A DNA stretch of 64,000 bases from the NCBI RefSeq assembly GCF_000422985.1, contig NZ_AUHC01000001.1:186001-250000 (forward strand). Reading direction: 5' to 3'. The translations under genes and the position numbers were made by a program. The notes under the pieces were generated by a model, which searched no databases, was not told the origin of the DNA, and saw only the letters and a program-made list of their open reading frames with translations. Positions 46,517-57,073 of this stretch are shown piece after piece; position 1 is the first letter of the stretch, and each line of letters begins with the position of its first letter. The DNA is from Erythrobacter cryptus DSM 12079. Its GTDB lineage: Bacteria; Pseudomonadota; Alphaproteobacteria; Sphingomonadales; Sphingomonadaceae.

Positions 46517-47290
46517 TCAGGGATCGAAGGGCTCGCTCGCGGCGAGTGCAATCCCCATCAGGCTGTCGGCTGTGAGGCTCGCCCCACCCACCAGCGCGCC
46601 GCTGACCTCGGGCACGGCAAAGATAGCCGCTGCGTTTTCGGGCTTGACCGAACCGCCATAGAGGATGCGCACCTCGCGCCCCTGTTCCTCGCCGAAAAGC
46701 TCGACCATCAGCTCGCGAATGAGGCCATGCATCTCGGCGATGTCCTCGGTGGTGGCGGGCGTCCCTGTGCCGATCGCCCAGATCGGCTCATAGGCAATGG
46801 TGAGCCGCTCGCCGACATCGGCAGGCATGGCCTCGGGCGGGGGGAGCGAGGCCTTGAGCTGGCGCTTGATGAAGGCCGCGGCCTTGCCCGCGGCGCGGGT
46901 CTCGGCGCTTTCGCCGCAGCACAGGATGATCTTCAGCCCCGCCGCCAGCGCCGCCTCGGCCTTGGCGCGCACCAGTGCGTCACTCTCGCCGTGGCCGAGG
47001 CGCCGCTCGGAATGGCCGAGGATGACGAAAGTCGCCCCGGCATCGGCCACCATCGCCGCAGAAATGTCGCCGGTGAAAGCTCCGCCCTCGGCATGGTGGC
47101 AATCCTGCGCGCCCACGGCGATCTGTTCGGCCTCGCGGTGGATCGGGTGAATCAGGGTGTAGGGCGGCGCAAGCGCCACCTCGACCTTCATGTTACGCTG
47201 GGCCGCCCGGTCGATCGCGCGCGCTTCGGACAGCATCGCGCGGGTGCCGTGCATCTTCCAGTTTCCGACAATGAGCGGTCGGCGGGTCAT
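46517..47290 (-). CDS. tpiA: Triosephosphate isomerase
   Basis: Interconverts dihydroxyacetone phosphate and glyceraldehyde 3-phosphate. Catalytic Lys is in VGNWKMHG, His in ILGHSERR, Glu in the signature AYEPIWAIGTG; the phosphate loop is ILYGGSVKPENA. 257 residues, usual length. It is the first gene of the tpiA-secG run and is divergent from ppiD across 251 bp that contain a GGACAG-C-CTGTCC inverted repeat (47492-47504). Confidence 0.97.
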   Translation of the reverse strand: MTRRPLIVGNWKMHGTRAMLSEARAIDRAAQRNMKVEVALAPPYTLIHPIHREAEQIAVGAQDCHHAEGGAFTGDISAAMVADAGATFVILGHSERRLGHGESDALVRAKAEAALAAGLKIILCCGESAETRAAGKAAAFIKRQLKASLPPPEAMPADVGERLTIAYEPIWAIGTGTPATTEDIAEMHGLIRELMVELFGEEQGREVRILYGGSVKPENAAAIFAVPEVSGALVGGASLTADSLMGIALAASEPFDP

Positions 47291-47541
47291 CGGTTCTTAT
47301 CCTGCGCCTGAGGCGATTGAGAGGTTTATGCCGCGGGGCCTTGTGATTCTCGCTTTGCTCTAGTGCCCCAGGGCGCGCTGCGCTAGCCGAGGCGCAAGCC
47401 CTAGTCAAAACCCCAAGCCACCTGTTGCCGCGCGGTCGCAGGGCCTCTAAAGCGCCGCGGTGCCACGCCTTGCGCGCGGCGCGCCCCCGCGGGACAGCCT
47501 GTCCTGCGCCACTACCAGCCTTGGACGGGTCGATACACGCC

Positions 47542-49479
47542 ATGCTTTCGTTCTTTCGCCGCTTTTTCGCCTCGAAGATCGGCCTGCCGATCTTCCTTGC
47601 CTTCCTGGCGTTGATGGCGCTCGCCTTTGCCGCTTCGGACATCACCGGCACCACCTTCGGCGGAATTGCAAATGGGGACCGGGTGGCGGTGGTGGGCGGC
47701 GAGCCCGTGCCGCTGCGCGATGTGAGCATCGCTGCCAACACCGCGCTCGAGCAGGTGCGCGCAAGCGATCCGACGCTCACCATGCCCGAATTCGTCGAAC
47801 GCGGCGGGCTGGAACAGGTGGTGGAACAGCTGATCGATCGCTATGCGGTGGGCAATTACGGCGAGAAATATGGCCTGCGGGCGGGCGAGAACCTGGTCAA
47901 CAGCGAGATCCTCAAGATCGATGCCTTCAAGGGCCTTACCGGCGCCTTCGATCCGCAGCGCTACCAGGAACTGTTGCGCCAGCGCGGGCTAAGCGATGCC
48001 ACGTTCCGCCGCGATCTTGCCGACGGGCTGATCGAGCAGCAACTGCTGCGCCCGGCGGTGAGCGCCCCGGTCCTGCCCGAGAAGGTCGCCCGGCGTTATG
48101 CCGCGCTGGTGCTGGAGAGGCGCAAGGGCGAGATCGCGCTGATCCGAAGCGATGCCTTTGCCCCGGCGCGCGAGCCGAGCAACGCCGAGCTTGAAGCCTG
48201 GTATCGCGACAACCGCACCCAATTCGTGCAGCCCGAACGCCGCACCATCCGCTTTGCGGTTTTCGGCGAGGCGCAGCTCAAGGCCAGCACCGCCCCCACC
48301 GCTGCCGAGATCGCGGCGCGCTATCAGCGCGATGCGGCGCGTTACAAGGCGAGCGAGAAGCGCGCCGTGACCAGCTTCGTGGTGCCGACCGAGGATGCCG
48401 CCAAGGCCTTCGCCGCGCGCATTCAGGGTGGACTGCCGCTTGAGACGGCAGCGCGCGAGGCCGGCTTTACCGCCTCGCGCAGCGAGCCGCGCACGCGCGA
48501 GGCCATGGCCAATGCCACCAGCTTTGCCTTTGCCGAGGCGGTATTCAAGACGCCGCAGGGTGGGATCGTCCCGCCGACTCAGGGCACGCTTGGCTGGTAT
48601 GTCGCACGGGTCGATGCGATCGAACGCACCCCGGCGCGCAGCCTTGCCGAAGCTACGCCCGAGATCACCCGTCAGCTCACCGAGGAAAAGCGCGCCGCCG
48701 CGCTCGCCGACCTTACCGCCGAGGTTGAAAGCGAGATCGACAGCGGCACCGCGCTTGCCGAGGTCGCCAAGGCCTATGGTCTCAAGGTCGAGACCACCCC
48801 CCCGATGCTGGCCAATGGCCGCGCCTTTGGCAGGCCCGAGGTGCAGATCGTCCCCCAGCTTGCCCCGGTGCTCGCCACCGCCTTCCAAATGGAGGAGAGC
48901 GAGCCGCAGCTCGCCGAAGTGGTGCCGGGCAAGGAGTTCGTGATCTTCGAGGTCGCCCGGATCGAGGAAGCCGCCGCCCCGCCGCTCGCCGAGGTGCGCG
49001 CCGAGGCGATCGCCGGGTGGAAACGCGCACAGGGCGCAAGGCTGGCCGAGGCCGCGGCCAACCGGGTGAGCGCTCGGATGCGCGGCAAGACCCCGCTCGC
49101 CGCTGCCCTTGCAGCCGAGAAAGTCACCGGCGCCGAGCTCGAACCCATCAACCTTGAGCGCCGCGAACTCCTCGCCCGCAGCCGCGGCGGCAATGTCCCC
49201 CCGCCGCTGGTGCTGCTCTTCAGCATGGCCCAGGGCTCGGTCAAGGTTCTCGAGGCGCCGCGCAATCTCGGCTGGTATGTTGTCAGCCTCGATGAGATCA
49301 GCACCGCCCCACTCGAAAGCGCGCCGGGGCTGGTGGAGAACACCCGGCGCCAGCTCGGAGAGGCGCTCGGCGAGGAATATCGCCGCCAGACGCTGGCCGC
49401 GATGCGCAAGGAACTGGGCGTCACCCGCAATGATGCGGCGATCGCTGCCGAGCGCAAACGGCTTTCGGGCGAACAGTAG
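47542..49479 (+). CDS. ppiD: Peptidyl-prolyl isomerase PpiD/SurA-type, membrane-anchored
   Basis: Periplasmic folding factor anchored by one TM helix. ATG 47542 gives MLSFFRRFFASKIGLPIFLAFLALMALAFAASD, a short cytoplasmic part and the TM. A SurA_N-like chaperone domain (VAVVGGEPVPLRDVSIAANTALEQ and onward to about residue 220) precedes a PPIC-type domain (AREAGFTASRS, PQGGIVPPTQGTLGWYVARVD) and a long helical C-terminal part. 645 residues. Placed directly upstream of trpE, as in other sphingomonads. Confidence 0.9.
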   Translation: MLSFFRRFFASKIGLPIFLAFLALMALAFAASDITGTTFGGIANGDRVAVVGGEPVPLRDVSIAANTALEQVRASDPTLTMPEFVERGGLEQVVEQLIDRYAVGNYGEKYGLRAGENLVNSEILKIDAFKGLTGAFDPQRYQELLRQRGLSDATFRRDLADGLIEQQLLRPAVSAPVLPEKVARRYAALVLERRKGEIALIRSDAFAPAREPSNAELEAWYRDNRTQFVQPERRTIRFAVFGEAQLKASTAPTAAEIAARYQRDAARYKASEKRAVTSFVVPTEDAAKAFAARIQGGLPLETAAREAGFTASRSEPRTREAMANATSFAFAEAVFKTPQGGIVPPTQGTLGWYVARVDAIERTPARSLAEATPEITRQLTEEKRAAALADLTAEVESEIDSGTALAEVAKAYGLKVETTPPMLANGRAFGRPEVQIVPQLAPVLATAFQMEESEPQLAEVVPGKEFVIFEVARIEEAAAPPLAEVRAEAIAGWKRAQGARLAEAAANRVSARMRGKTPLAAALAAEKVTGAELEPINLERRELLARSRGGNVPPPLVLLFSMAQGSVKVLEAPRNLGWYVVSLDEISTAPLESAPGLVENTRRQLGEALGEEYRRQTLAAMRKELGVTRNDAAIAAERKRLSGEQ

Positions 49480-49498
49480 AACCGGGCGCGATGCTGGC

Positions 49499-51040
49499 GT
49501 GAGCACTCCCGCAACAGGCCTGCCCGAAAACGCTGCCGCAGCGATCGAAGCCCTTGCCGCCGGGCGGGCAACGCTGGTGTGGCGGCAGATCGTTGCCGAC
49601 AGCGACACGCCGGTGGGCGCAGCGCGGCGGCTGATGGCGCGCGGGCGCGGCGATTTCCTGCTCGAATCGGTTGAAGGCGGCGAGGTGCGCGGGCGCTACA
49701 GCCTGCTCGGGCTCGATCCGGACCTCGTCTTTCGCGCCCGAGGCACCCGCGCCGAAATCAACTGCGCCTGGAAACTTGCCCCGGAGGTCTTCGAGCCGCT
49801 CGAGGGCGATGCCTTGAGCGCCCTGCGCACGCTCGCAGCCGCCTGCCGGATCGACCCGGTGCCTGCGGGCCTGCCCCCGGCGCTCGCCTTCCTGGTGGGC
49901 TACCTGGGCTATGAGACCATCGGTCTCGTCGAGAACCTGCCGCGCGCACCCGAAAGCCCGCTCGATCTGCCCGACATGCTGTTCGTGCGCCCCACCGTGC
50001 TCCTGGTGTTCGACCGCCTGAGCGATGCGCTCTATGCGATCGCGCCGATCTGGCAGGCGGATGACCCGGAAGGCGCCGTGGCGCGCGCCGGGGAACGGAT
50101 CGATGCGGTGCTCAGCCAACTCGCCCAGCCTGCCCCGGCGGGAGGGACGGACGCGTTGCCCGAAAGCCTTCCCGAGCTTGCCCCGGTGATCGCACCGGAG
50201 GATTACAAGGCCATGGTGCGCGCGGCCAAGGACTACATCCTTGCCGGCGATATCTTCCAGGTGGTGCTGGCGCAGCGCTTCACCTGCCCCTTCCCCCTGC
50301 CCCCGCTCGCACTCTACCGCGCGCTCAGGCGGGTCAACCCCTCGCCCTTCCTCTATTTTCTCGATCTGCCCGGCTTTGCGCTGGTCGGCTCGAGCCCCGA
50401 GATCCTCGTGCGCGTGCGCCCCGATGCGCATGGACGCAGCGAAGTCACCATCCGCCCGATTGCCGGCACCCGCCCGCGCGGCGCCACGCGCGATGCTGAT
50501 CTTGCCAATGAGGCCAGCCTGCTGGCCGATCCCAAGGAGCGCGCCGAGCATCTGATGCTGCTCGATCTCGGGCGCAATGATGTCGGCCGGGTGGCCGCCG
50601 CTGGCAGCGTGCGGGTGACCGACAGCTTCACCATCGAACGCTACAGCCATGTGATGCACATCGTCAGCAATGTCGTGGGCGCGCTCGCCCCGGGCAAGGA
50701 CGCACTCGATGCCCTGTTTGCCGGCTTTCCGGCCGGAACGGTTTCGGGCGCGCCCAAGATCAGGGCTTGCGAGATCATTGCCGAGCTGGAGCCCGAAACC
50801 CGCGGCGCCTATGCCGGTGGCGTGGGCTATTTCGCCCCCGATGGCAGCCTTGATTCGTGCATCGTGCTGCGCACCGCCGTGGTCAAGGACGGGGTGATGC
50901 ATGTGCAGGCCGGGGCCGGGATCGTCGCCGACAGCGATCCCGACTATGAACTTGCCGAGTGCCGGGCCAAGGCCGGGGCGCTGATCGCCGCGGCGCGCGA
51001 GGCGCTGCGCGTGGCGCAGGAGCCGGGGTTCGGCCAATGA
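49499..51040 (+). CDS. trpE: Anthranilate synthase component I
   Basis: Converts chorismate to anthranilate with ammonia from TrpG. GTG 49499 (MSTPATGLPEN) starts 19 bp after ppiD. The feedback-site element is LLESVEGGEVRGRYSLLG, and the chorismate-binding domain has GDIFQVVLAQRF, RPIAGTRPRG, DLGRNDVGRVA, YSHVMHIVSNV and FPAGTVSGAPKIRA. 513 residues. No leader peptide or attenuator is seen upstream. Its stop overlaps the next gene (ATGA), which is not a trp gene. Confidence 0.96.
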   Translation: MSTPATGLPENAAAAIEALAAGRATLVWRQIVADSDTPVGAARRLMARGRGDFLLESVEGGEVRGRYSLLGLDPDLVFRARGTRAEINCAWKLAPEVFEPLEGDALSALRTLAAACRIDPVPAGLPPALAFLVGYLGYETIGLVENLPRAPESPLDLPDMLFVRPTVLLVFDRLSDALYAIAPIWQADDPEGAVARAGERIDAVLSQLAQPAPAGGTDALPESLPELAPVIAPEDYKAMVRAAKDYILAGDIFQVVLAQRFTCPFPLPPLALYRALRRVNPSPFLYFLDLPGFALVGSSPEILVRVRPDAHGRSEVTIRPIAGTRPRGATRDADLANEASLLADPKERAEHLMLLDLGRNDVGRVAAAGSVRVTDSFTIERYSHVMHIVSNVVGALAPGKDALDALFAGFPAGTVSGAPKIRACEIIAELEPETRGAYAGGVGYFAPDGSLDSCIVLRTAVVKDGVMHVQAGAGIVADSDPDYELAECRAKAGALIAAAREALRVAQEPGFGQ

Positions 51041-51900
51041 GCTTGGGTAACACTGGGCCTGTCCGCGGCGTCTTGCCGCTGGTGGTGGCGCTGCTGCTCG
51101 GCGCCTGTTCCGAGCAGCCAGCAGGCGAGGCGCTGGTTGAAGTCAAGCTTGGCAGCGCCAGGAGCGTGGGGAGCGCGGCGGCGCCCACGCCCACTGCCCC
51201 GGCAAGCGCCGAAGCCTCGGCCTGCCGCGAGGTGCGTTTCGAGGAGGTGCCGCTTACCCATTGCATCGCCGATCCGGCGCTGCACCGCATCGCCATGGCC
51301 AATCTCGGCCCTGACCGCCAGCCCTACGGATCGCTTGCCGCCTTTGCCGCCAATGTCGATCCGGCCACGATTGCCTTTGCCATGAACGGCGGGATCTATG
51401 GCGATGACCTCAGGGCCATAGGCTACTATGTCGAAAATGGCGAAAGGTTGAAGGAACTCGACCGCGGCGAGGGGGAAGGCAATTTCTACATGAAGCCCAA
51501 CGGGGTGTTCTTCGGCAGCGGGGGCAAGTGGCAGGTGCTGGGGAGCAACACCTTCTTCAACACGGTGAGCGAGAGGCCCGAATTCGGCACCCAGTCGGGC
51601 CCGTTGTTGGTGGTGGAGGGCAAGCTCCACCCCGAAATCCAGGACAATGGCCCCTCGCGCGCGATCCGCAACGGCGTGGGCGTGGATGCGCGCGGCCGGG
51701 CCCATTTCGTCATTTCCAATGCCCCGATCAGCTTTGGCCAGCTCGCCCGCTATTTCCGCGACGAGATCAAGGCCGCCAATGCGCTCTATCTCGATGGGCA
51801 GGTCTCGAGCCTGTGGGATCCGGCGAGCGGGCGCATGGACAAGGGCCGGGTGGGGCCGATCATCGTCGTGATGAAGCGGCAGGAGAGGGCGGCCCCATGA
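51037..51900 (+). CDS. Lipoprotein, phosphodiester glycosidase (DUF2233/NAGPA) family
   Basis: A 287-residue lipoprotein: signal peptide [17 protein letters not shown] has a lipobox Cys. The mature part matches the phosphodiester glycosidase domain: [66 protein letters not shown] and [11 protein letters not shown]. Relatives act on sugar-phosphodiester links, such as the human uncovering enzyme. It overlaps trpE (ATGA) and trpG (ATGA), so it is locked into trp operon translation although its product is exported. Confidence 0.87.
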   Translation: MSLGNTGPVRGVLPLVVALLLGACSEQPAGEALVEVKLGSARSVGSAAAPTPTAPASAEASACREVRFEEVPLTHCIADPALHRIAMANLGPDRQPYGSLAAFAANVDPATIAFAMNGGIYGDDLRAIGYYVENGERLKELDRGEGEGNFYMKPNGVFFGSGGKWQVLGSNTFFNTVSERPEFGTQSGPLLVVEGKLHPEIQDNGPSRAIRNGVGVDARGRAHFVISNAPISFGQLARYFRDEIKAANALYLDGQVSSLWDPASGRMDKGRVGPIIVVMKRQERAAP

Positions 51901-52508
51901 TCCTCGTGATCGACAATTACGACAGCTTCACCTTCAACCTCGTCCACTATCTGATGGAGCTGGGGGCCAAGGTGCGCGTCGAGCGCAATGATGCCCTGAG
52001 CGCGGCTGAGGCGCTGCGCACCAAGGCCGAGGGCTTCCTCATCTCACCCGGCCCCTGCACCCCCAACGAGGCGGGCATCAGCCTCGATCTGGTGGCGGCC
52101 TGTGCCGATGCGGGCAGGCCGCTGATGGGCGTGTGCCTAGGCCATCAGGCGATCGGCCAGCATTTCGGCGGTCGGGTGGTGCGCGGCGGGCTGATGCACG
52201 GCAAGACCTCGCCGATCCGCCACGATGGCACCGGGCTGTTTGCCGGCCTGCCCTCGCCCTTTACCGCCACGCGCTATCACAGCCTCGAGGTGGTCGATGT
52301 GCCGGGCGTGCTGATCGCCAATGCCGAGGCCGATACTCCGGGCGCCGATCATGCCAGCGTGATGGGCTTTCGCCATGTCGCGCTGCCCATCCATTCGGTG
52401 CAGTTCCACCCCGAAAGCATCGCCACCGAGCACGGCCACGCGCTGCTCGCCAATTTCCTGCGCCTGTGCGGGATCGCGCCGTCAATGCCCGAAAGGCCTT
52501 TGCCGTGA
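51897..52508 (+). CDS. trpG: Anthranilate synthase component II (glutamine amidotransferase)
   Basis: Supplies ammonia from glutamine to TrpE; relatives also serve aminodeoxychorismate synthase. It opens with [19 protein letters not shown]. Triad: Cys in [10 protein letters not shown], His and Glu in [13 protein letters not shown]. 203 residues. It overlaps the upstream glycosidase (ATGA) and trpD (GTGA). Use in folate synthesis as well is possible but cannot be told here. Confidence 0.95.
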   Translation: MILVIDNYDSFTFNLVHYLMELGAKVRVERNDALSAAEALRTKAEGFLISPGPCTPNEAGISLDLVAACADAGRPLMGVCLGHQAIGQHFGGRVVRGGLMHGKTSPIRHDGTGLFAGLPSPFTATRYHSLEVVDVPGVLIANAEADTPGADHASVMGFRHVALPIHSVQFHPESIATEHGHALLANFLRLCGIAPSMPERPLP

Positions 52509-53497
52509 GCCTCCTGCCTGATGTCACCGCGCCGCTGTCCGAGGCCGAGGCCGAGGCGGCCTTTAGCGTGCTCCTCGATGGGGCCCCAAGCGAGGAGGAG
52601 ATCGCCGCCTTCCTCATCGCCTTGTCGCAGCGTGGGGAGACCGCGGCGGAAATCGCCGGGGCAGCCCGGGCGCTGAGGGCCCGGCTGATCCCGATCGCCG
52701 CTCCGCCCGGCGCGATCGACGTGTGCGGCACCGGGGGCGATGGGCATCACACGCTCAATGTCTCGACCGCGGTGAGCCTGGTGGTCGCGGCCTGCGGGGT
52801 GCCGGTGGCCAAACACGGCAACCGCGCCGCCAGCTCCAAGGCCGGGGCGGCTGACACGCTCGAGGCGCTCGGGCTTGACCTCGAGGCCGCCGGGCGCACC
52901 GCCGAGGCCAGCCTGGCCGAGCTTGGCATCTGCTTTCTCTTTGCCCGCAACCATCACCCGGCGATGGCGCGCATTCAGCCGATCCGGGTGAAGATAGGCC
53001 AGCGCACCATCTTCAACCTCATGGGCCCGCTGTCGAACCCCGCCGGGGTGGCAAGCCAATTGATCGGCATTGCCCGGCCCGCCTATGTGCCGATCTATGC
53101 CGAGGCGCTGGCGCGACTCGGCACCGGCATGTCGCTGATCGTCTCGGGCGATGAGGGGCTGGACGAGCTTAGCCTTGCCGGCGGCAACGAGGTCGCGCGG
53201 GTGGTCGGCAACGGCTTCATCATGGAGCGGGTGGATGCCTCGCAAGCGGGCCTGCCCCATGCCCCGGTGGCGGCGATCCGCGGGGGCGATGCGCGCCACA
53301 ATGCCGCGGCCTTGAAGGCATTGCTGATGGGCACCCCGGGGCCCTATCGCGATGCAGTGCTGTTCAACGCCGCTGGCGCTTTGGCCGTCGCGGGTCGGGG
53401 GACAGACTGGCGCGAGCGGGTGGCGATCGCTGCCGAAGCGATCGATTCGGGCGCTGCCCTCACCCTGCTCGAACGCTGGATCGGGATGGCCAAGTGA
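52505..53497 (+). CDS. trpD: Anthranilate phosphoribosyltransferase
   Basis: Transfers phosphoribose from PRPP to anthranilate. The glycine-rich PRPP loop is [32 protein letters not shown] and [12 protein letters not shown] are conserved. GTG 52505 overlaps the trpG stop (GTGA); upstream codons in this frame belong to trpG in another frame. 330 residues. Confidence 0.96.
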   Translation: MSLLPDVTAPLSEAEAEAAFSVLLDGAPSEEEIAAFLIALSQRGETAAEIAGAARALRARLIPIAAPPGAIDVCGTGGDGHHTLNVSTAVSLVVAACGVPVAKHGNRAASSKAGAADTLEALGLDLEAAGRTAEASLAELGICFLFARNHHPAMARIQPIRVKIGQRTIFNLMGPLSNPAGVASQLIGIARPAYVPIYAEALARLGTGMSLIVSGDEGLDELSLAGGNEVARVVGNGFIMERVDASQAGLPHAPVAAIRGGDARHNAAALKALLMGTPGPYRDAVLFNAAGALAVAGRGTDWRERVAIAAEAIDSGAALTLLERWIGMAK

Positions 53498-54294
53498 TGG
53501 ACAAGCTCGCGCAAATCTGCGCCACCAAGCGCGAGGAGGTGGCCACGCGCCGCGCTGCCATTTCGCGCGCCGAGCTCGAGGCGCGTGCCCGTGCGGCCAG
53601 CCCCCCGCGCGGGTTCGAGGCGGCGCTGCGCCAGCGCACCGGCGCGGGCGGCCTTGCCCTGATTGCCGAGATCAAGAAGGCAAGCCCATCCAAGGGGCTG
53701 ATCCGCGCCGATTTTCACCCGGCAGAACACGCCGCGGCCTATGAGGCGGGCGGCGCCACCTGCCTTTCGGTGCTGACCGACTCGCCCTATTTCCAGGGGC
53801 ACGAAGATTACCTCGTCGCCGCCCGCAGCGCCTGCCGCCTTCCGGTGCTGCGCAAGGATTTCATGGTTGATCCCTGGCAGTGCCTCGAGGCGCGCAGCAT
53901 CGGGGCCGACGCGATCCTCATCATCGTTGCAGCCCTTGCCGACCAGCAGATGGTCGAGATCGAGGCGGCGGCGCGCGCCTGGGGCATGGACGTGCTGGTC
54001 GAGGTGCACGACGAAGCCGAGCTCGTGCGCGCTCTCACCCACCTGCAATCGCGCCTGATCGGGGTGAACAACCGCGATCTCAAGACCTTCACCACCAGCA
54101 TTGAGGTGACCGAGCGGCTCGCCCCGCTCATGCCCCCTGGCACCCTTGTGGTGGGCGAGAGCGGGATCAACAGCCATGCCGATTGCCAGCGCCTCGCCGC
54201 GGTGGGGGTGCGCGCCTTCCTGGTTGGCGAAAGCCTGATGCGCGCCGATGACATTGCCCTTGCCACCGCCGCGCTGATCGGCGCACAAGCCTGA
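53497..54294 (+). CDS. trpC: Indole-3-glycerol phosphate synthase
   Basis: Closes the indole ring in tryptophan synthesis; TIM barrel. [57 protein letters not shown] and VGESGIN are the family blocks with catalytic Lys and Glu residues. ATG 53497 shares a base with the trpD stop; GTG one codon earlier is an alternative. 265 residues, stand-alone (not fused to TrpF). Confidence 0.96.
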   Translation: MDKLAQICATKREEVATRRAAISRAELEARARAASPPRGFEAALRQRTGAGGLALIAEIKKASPSKGLIRADFHPAEHAAAYEAGGATCLSVLTDSPYFQGHEDYLVAARSACRLPVLRKDFMVDPWQCLEARSIGADAILIIVAALADQQMVEIEAAARAWGMDVLVEVHDEAELVRALTHLQSRLIGVNNRDLKTFTTSIEVTERLAPLMPPGTLVVGESGINSHADCQRLAAVGVRAFLVGESLMRADDIALATAALIGAQA

Positions 54295-54297
54295 GGC

Positions 54298-54783
54298 ATG
54301 AGCGGGCTTACCCATATTGATGCAAGCGGGGCGGCGCGCATGGTCGATGTCGGTGCGAAGCGCGCAAGCCAGCGCCGGGCGGTAGCCAGCGGGCGGATCG
54401 CCATGTCTGCCGAGGCGCTCGCCGCGATCCGTGCTGGCGACGCCCCCAAGGGCGATGTGCTCGGCGCGGCGCGCATCGCCGGGATCATGGCGGCCAAGCG
54501 CACCGGCGAGCTCATCCCCCTGTGCCACCCCCTGGGGCTGGAGACGGTCAGCATCGACTTTGCCTTCGAGGATGGCGCCATCCGGGCCACGGCCAGCGCC
54601 GCGCTGACCGGCAAGACCGGGGTTGAAATGGAAGCGATGACAGCGGTTTGCGTTGCACTCCTCACAATCTATGACATGGCCAAGGCGATCGACAAGGCGA
54701 TGGTGATCGGCGAGGTGCGCCTGATCGCCAAGTCAGGCGGCCAGTCAGGCGACTGGAAGGCGCCGGACGCACAGGTGCCGTGA
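54298..54783 (+). CDS. moaC: Cyclic pyranopterin monophosphate synthase
   Basis: Second step of molybdenum cofactor synthesis. The protein has [65 protein letters not shown] and the final [13 protein letters not shown]. 161 residues, three bases after trpC. It overlaps moeA (GTGA). Its placement at the end of the trp operon is usual in this group. Confidence 0.96.
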   Translation: MSGLTHIDASGAARMVDVGAKRASQRRAVASGRIAMSAEALAAIRAGDAPKGDVLGAARIAGIMAAKRTGELIPLCHPLGLETVSIDFAFEDGAIRATASAALTGKTGVEMEAMTAVCVALLTIYDMAKAIDKAMVIGEVRLIAKSGGQSGDWKAPDAQVP

Positions 54784-55961
54784 GCGAGCTGCTCTCTCTC
54801 GAGGAGGCCCAGGGGCGCATCCTTGCACTCGCCCCGCTGCTGCCGCTCGAGCAGGTGCCTCTCACGGCGATGGCGGGGCGCTATCTCGGCGAAGACCTGC
54901 GCGCCGCACGCACCCAGCCTGCTGCCGATCTTTCGGCGATGGATGGCTATGCCCTCGCGCCCGGCCCGGGCCCGTGGCAGGTGGTGGGCGAAAGCCGCGC
55001 CGGCGCCCCCTTCGCACGTGCGCTGGCGCCCGGTCAATGCGTGCGGATCTCGACCGGCGCGGTGATGCCCGAGGGCGCCGATCGGGTGCTGCTTCAGGAA
55101 GATGCCGAGCGTGCCGGCGACGTCGTGCACGCCGCGCAGCAGCCGTCTCCGGGGCGCCACATCCGTCCGCGCGGTTTCGATTTTCGTGATGGCGATCTGC
55201 TCATTCCCCGCGGCGCAAGGATGACCCCGGCGCGCATCGCCCTGGCGCTGGCGGCGGGCCACGCCGCGGTGCTGGCGGCGCGCCCCTTGCGCGTGGCACT
55301 GCTCGACAGCGGCGATGAGCTGAGCGCCGATCCGTCGGCCTGCGGCGCGCATCAGGTTCCCGCCAGCAATGCCGCGATGCTCGCCGCGATGCTCGCCCCA
55401 CTTGGCTGCAAGGTGTCGCTGCTCGGCCCGGTTGCCGATAACCACACGGCGCTGGCTGGAGCCCTCGAACAGGCCGACAGCGCAGATATCCTCATCACCA
55501 CCGGCGGGGCCTCGGTGGGCGACCATGATCTCATCAAGCCTGCGCTGGCGCGCTGGGGCGCCGAGATCGCTTTCTGGAAGGTGGCGATCAAGCCCGGAAA
55601 GCCGCTGCTGGTCGCCACCCGCGGCGTGCAGGTGGTGCTCGGCCTGCCGGGCAATCCGGCGTCCTGCTTCGTCACCGCGCATCTTTTTGTCCTGCCCTTG
55701 GTACGCGCCAGCCTCGGGGCAGCCCATCCCCTGCCGACCACCGCCAGCGCGGTGGTGGACGAAGCGCTGCCCGCGGTGGGCGCGCGCCGCGAATTCCTGC
55801 GCGCCCGGCGCCTGGGCGAGCGCGTGGGCCTTGCCGGGTCACAGGATTCGGGTGCGCTTTCCACCCTCGCGGCGGCCGACTGCCTGATCGATCGCCCGGC
55901 CCGCGCGCCGGCGCTCGGCGCGGGAAGCCCGGTGACGATCTATCCGCTCGATGGCGGCTGA
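54780..55961 (+). CDS. moeA: Molybdopterin molybdenumtransferase
   Basis: Inserts molybdate into adenylylated molybdopterin. Blocks: [62 protein letters not shown] and [16 protein letters not shown] start within the moaC stop. 393 residues. Last gene before lexA; 209 bp separate them, with the lexA promoter inside. Confidence 0.95.
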   Translation: MSELLSLEEAQGRILALAPLLPLEQVPLTAMAGRYLGEDLRAARTQPAADLSAMDGYALAPGPGPWQVVGESRAGAPFARALAPGQCVRISTGAVMPEGADRVLLQEDAERAGDVVHAAQQPSPGRHIRPRGFDFRDGDLLIPRGARMTPARIALALAAGHAAVLAARPLRVALLDSGDELSADPSACGAHQVPASNAAMLAAMLAPLGCKVSLLGPVADNHTALAGALEQADSADILITTGGASVGDHDLIKPALARWGAEIAFWKVAIKPGKPLLVATRGVQVVLGLPGNPASCFVTAHLFVLPLVRASLGAAHPLPTTASAVVDEALPAVGARREFLRARRLGERVGLAGSQDSGALSTLAAADCLIDRPARAPALGAGSPVTIYPLDGG

Positions 55962-55992
55962 GGCGCCCCGGACGCACGGCTGTAGGGCGTGC

Positions 55993-56021
55993 TTGACTTT
56001 GGCGCACCAGTTTCCTAATTG
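55993..56021 (+). promoter_or_regulatory. lexA promoter
   Basis: TTGACT (55993-55998) and TAATTG (56016-56021) are 17 bp apart and lie about 150 bp before the lexA ATG. The -35 hexamer is near consensus. The LexA box begins at the last base of the -10 element, so a bound repressor would block initiation. Confidence 0.6.
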
Positions 56022-56035
56022 TTCTGCGTTCGTTC
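56021..56035 (+). promoter_or_regulatory. LexA operator (GTTC-N7-GTTC)
   Basis: GTTC-TGCGTTC-GTTC exactly matches the alphaproteobacterial SOS box and overlaps the end of the lexA -10 element and the expected transcription start. A third GTTC inside the spacer (56028-56031) makes it a triple repeat. This indicates autoregulation. Confidence 0.85.
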
Positions 56036-56170
56036 ACCTTTCGGGGCGAGCGACAAGTGCAGGCAAAGCACCGCTGGCGCAGCCCGGTCGGGTGCCTCTT
56101 GGTGCACGCGAGGGGATTGGCATGGCCCTGCCACCCGCGGGGCCTGACGCTACCGAGGGAGTATTGCGCA

Positions 56171-56848
56171 ATGCTGACAGCCAAGCAGCACGAATTGCTC
56201 CGTTTCATCCAGCAGCGGCTGGAGGAGACGGGCATCTCGCCCAGTTTCGAGGAAATGAAGGAAGCGCTCGATCTCAAGAGCAAGTCGGGGGTGCACCGAC
56301 TGATCTCCGCGCTCGAGGAACGCGGCTTCCTGCGCCGCCTGCCCAACCGGGCGCGGGCGCTCGAAGTGATCCGCCAACCCGGCGATGTCACCCCCATCCG
56401 CGCTGGCATCGGCGCGGCCTCGGGACCGGCAATGCCGCGCACCCCGGCACCGGAACCGGCCAATGACGTGATCGAACTGCCGCTCCACGGGCGGATTGCC
56501 GCGGGCGCGCCGATCGAGGCGCTCGAGGGTCAGAGCACCCTTCCCGTTCCGGCGGCGCTGCTCGGCCCGGGCGAGCATTTCGCGCTCGAGGTCTCGGGCG
56601 ATTCGATGGTCGAGGCTGGCATCTTCGATGGCGACTATGCCCTGGTGCGGCGCACCAATGTCGCACGCGAGGGCGAGATCGTGGTGGCGCTGGTGCGCGG
56701 CGAGGAGGCCACGCTAAAGTATCTGCGGCGCGAAGGCGGTAAGGTGCGGCTCGATCCGGCCAATTCCGCCTATGCACCGCAATATTACCGGCCCGAGGAG
56801 GTCGAGGTGCAGGGCAAGCTCGCCGGGCTGCTGCGGCGCTACCACTGA
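56171..56848 (+). CDS. lexA: SOS repressor LexA
   Basis: Represses DNA-damage genes and cleaves itself when RecA is activated. 225 residues from ATG 56171 ([19 protein letters not shown]). The winged-helix N-domain has [20 protein letters not shown]. The cleavage bond is Ala111-Gly112 in [11 protein letters not shown]; the catalytic dyad is Ser145 ([10 protein letters not shown]) and Lys183 (EATLKYL). Upstream in-frame codons run through the promoter and are not coding. Confidence 0.97.
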   Translation: MLTAKQHELLRFIQQRLEETGISPSFEEMKEALDLKSKSGVHRLISALEERGFLRRLPNRARALEVIRQPGDVTPIRAGIGAASGPAMPRTPAPEPANDVIELPLHGRIAAGAPIEALEGQSTLPVPAALLGPGEHFALEVSGDSMVEAGIFDGDYALVRRTNVAREGEIVVALVRGEEATLKYLRREGGKVRLDPANSAYAPQYYRPEEVEVQGKLAGLLRRYH

Positions 56849-57073
56849 GGCTGAGGCGCTGGCCGCGTCGGCCCATGGGGCCGCGCCGCCAGTCACCCTT
56901 TGCCAGCGGTCGGCAGCGCGCCTTGATGCGGCTGGCATGTCTTGCTGGCTGCGATGCCTGCTGGGATGCATGCTGCAACAAGATGGCCGCGCCGGCCACT
57001 GCACGCCGCCGCGGAAGATCGCGTTTTGTGCGCGGGCTGTTGCGTATTGGCGCCCGGCCAAGGCCTTGGCGGC

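Noticed and set aside
47492..47504. GGACAG-C-CTGTCC inverted repeat as an operator between tpiA and ppiD
   Set aside because: Six-base arms with no known regulator and no second copy nearby; could be chance in this GC-rich DNA.
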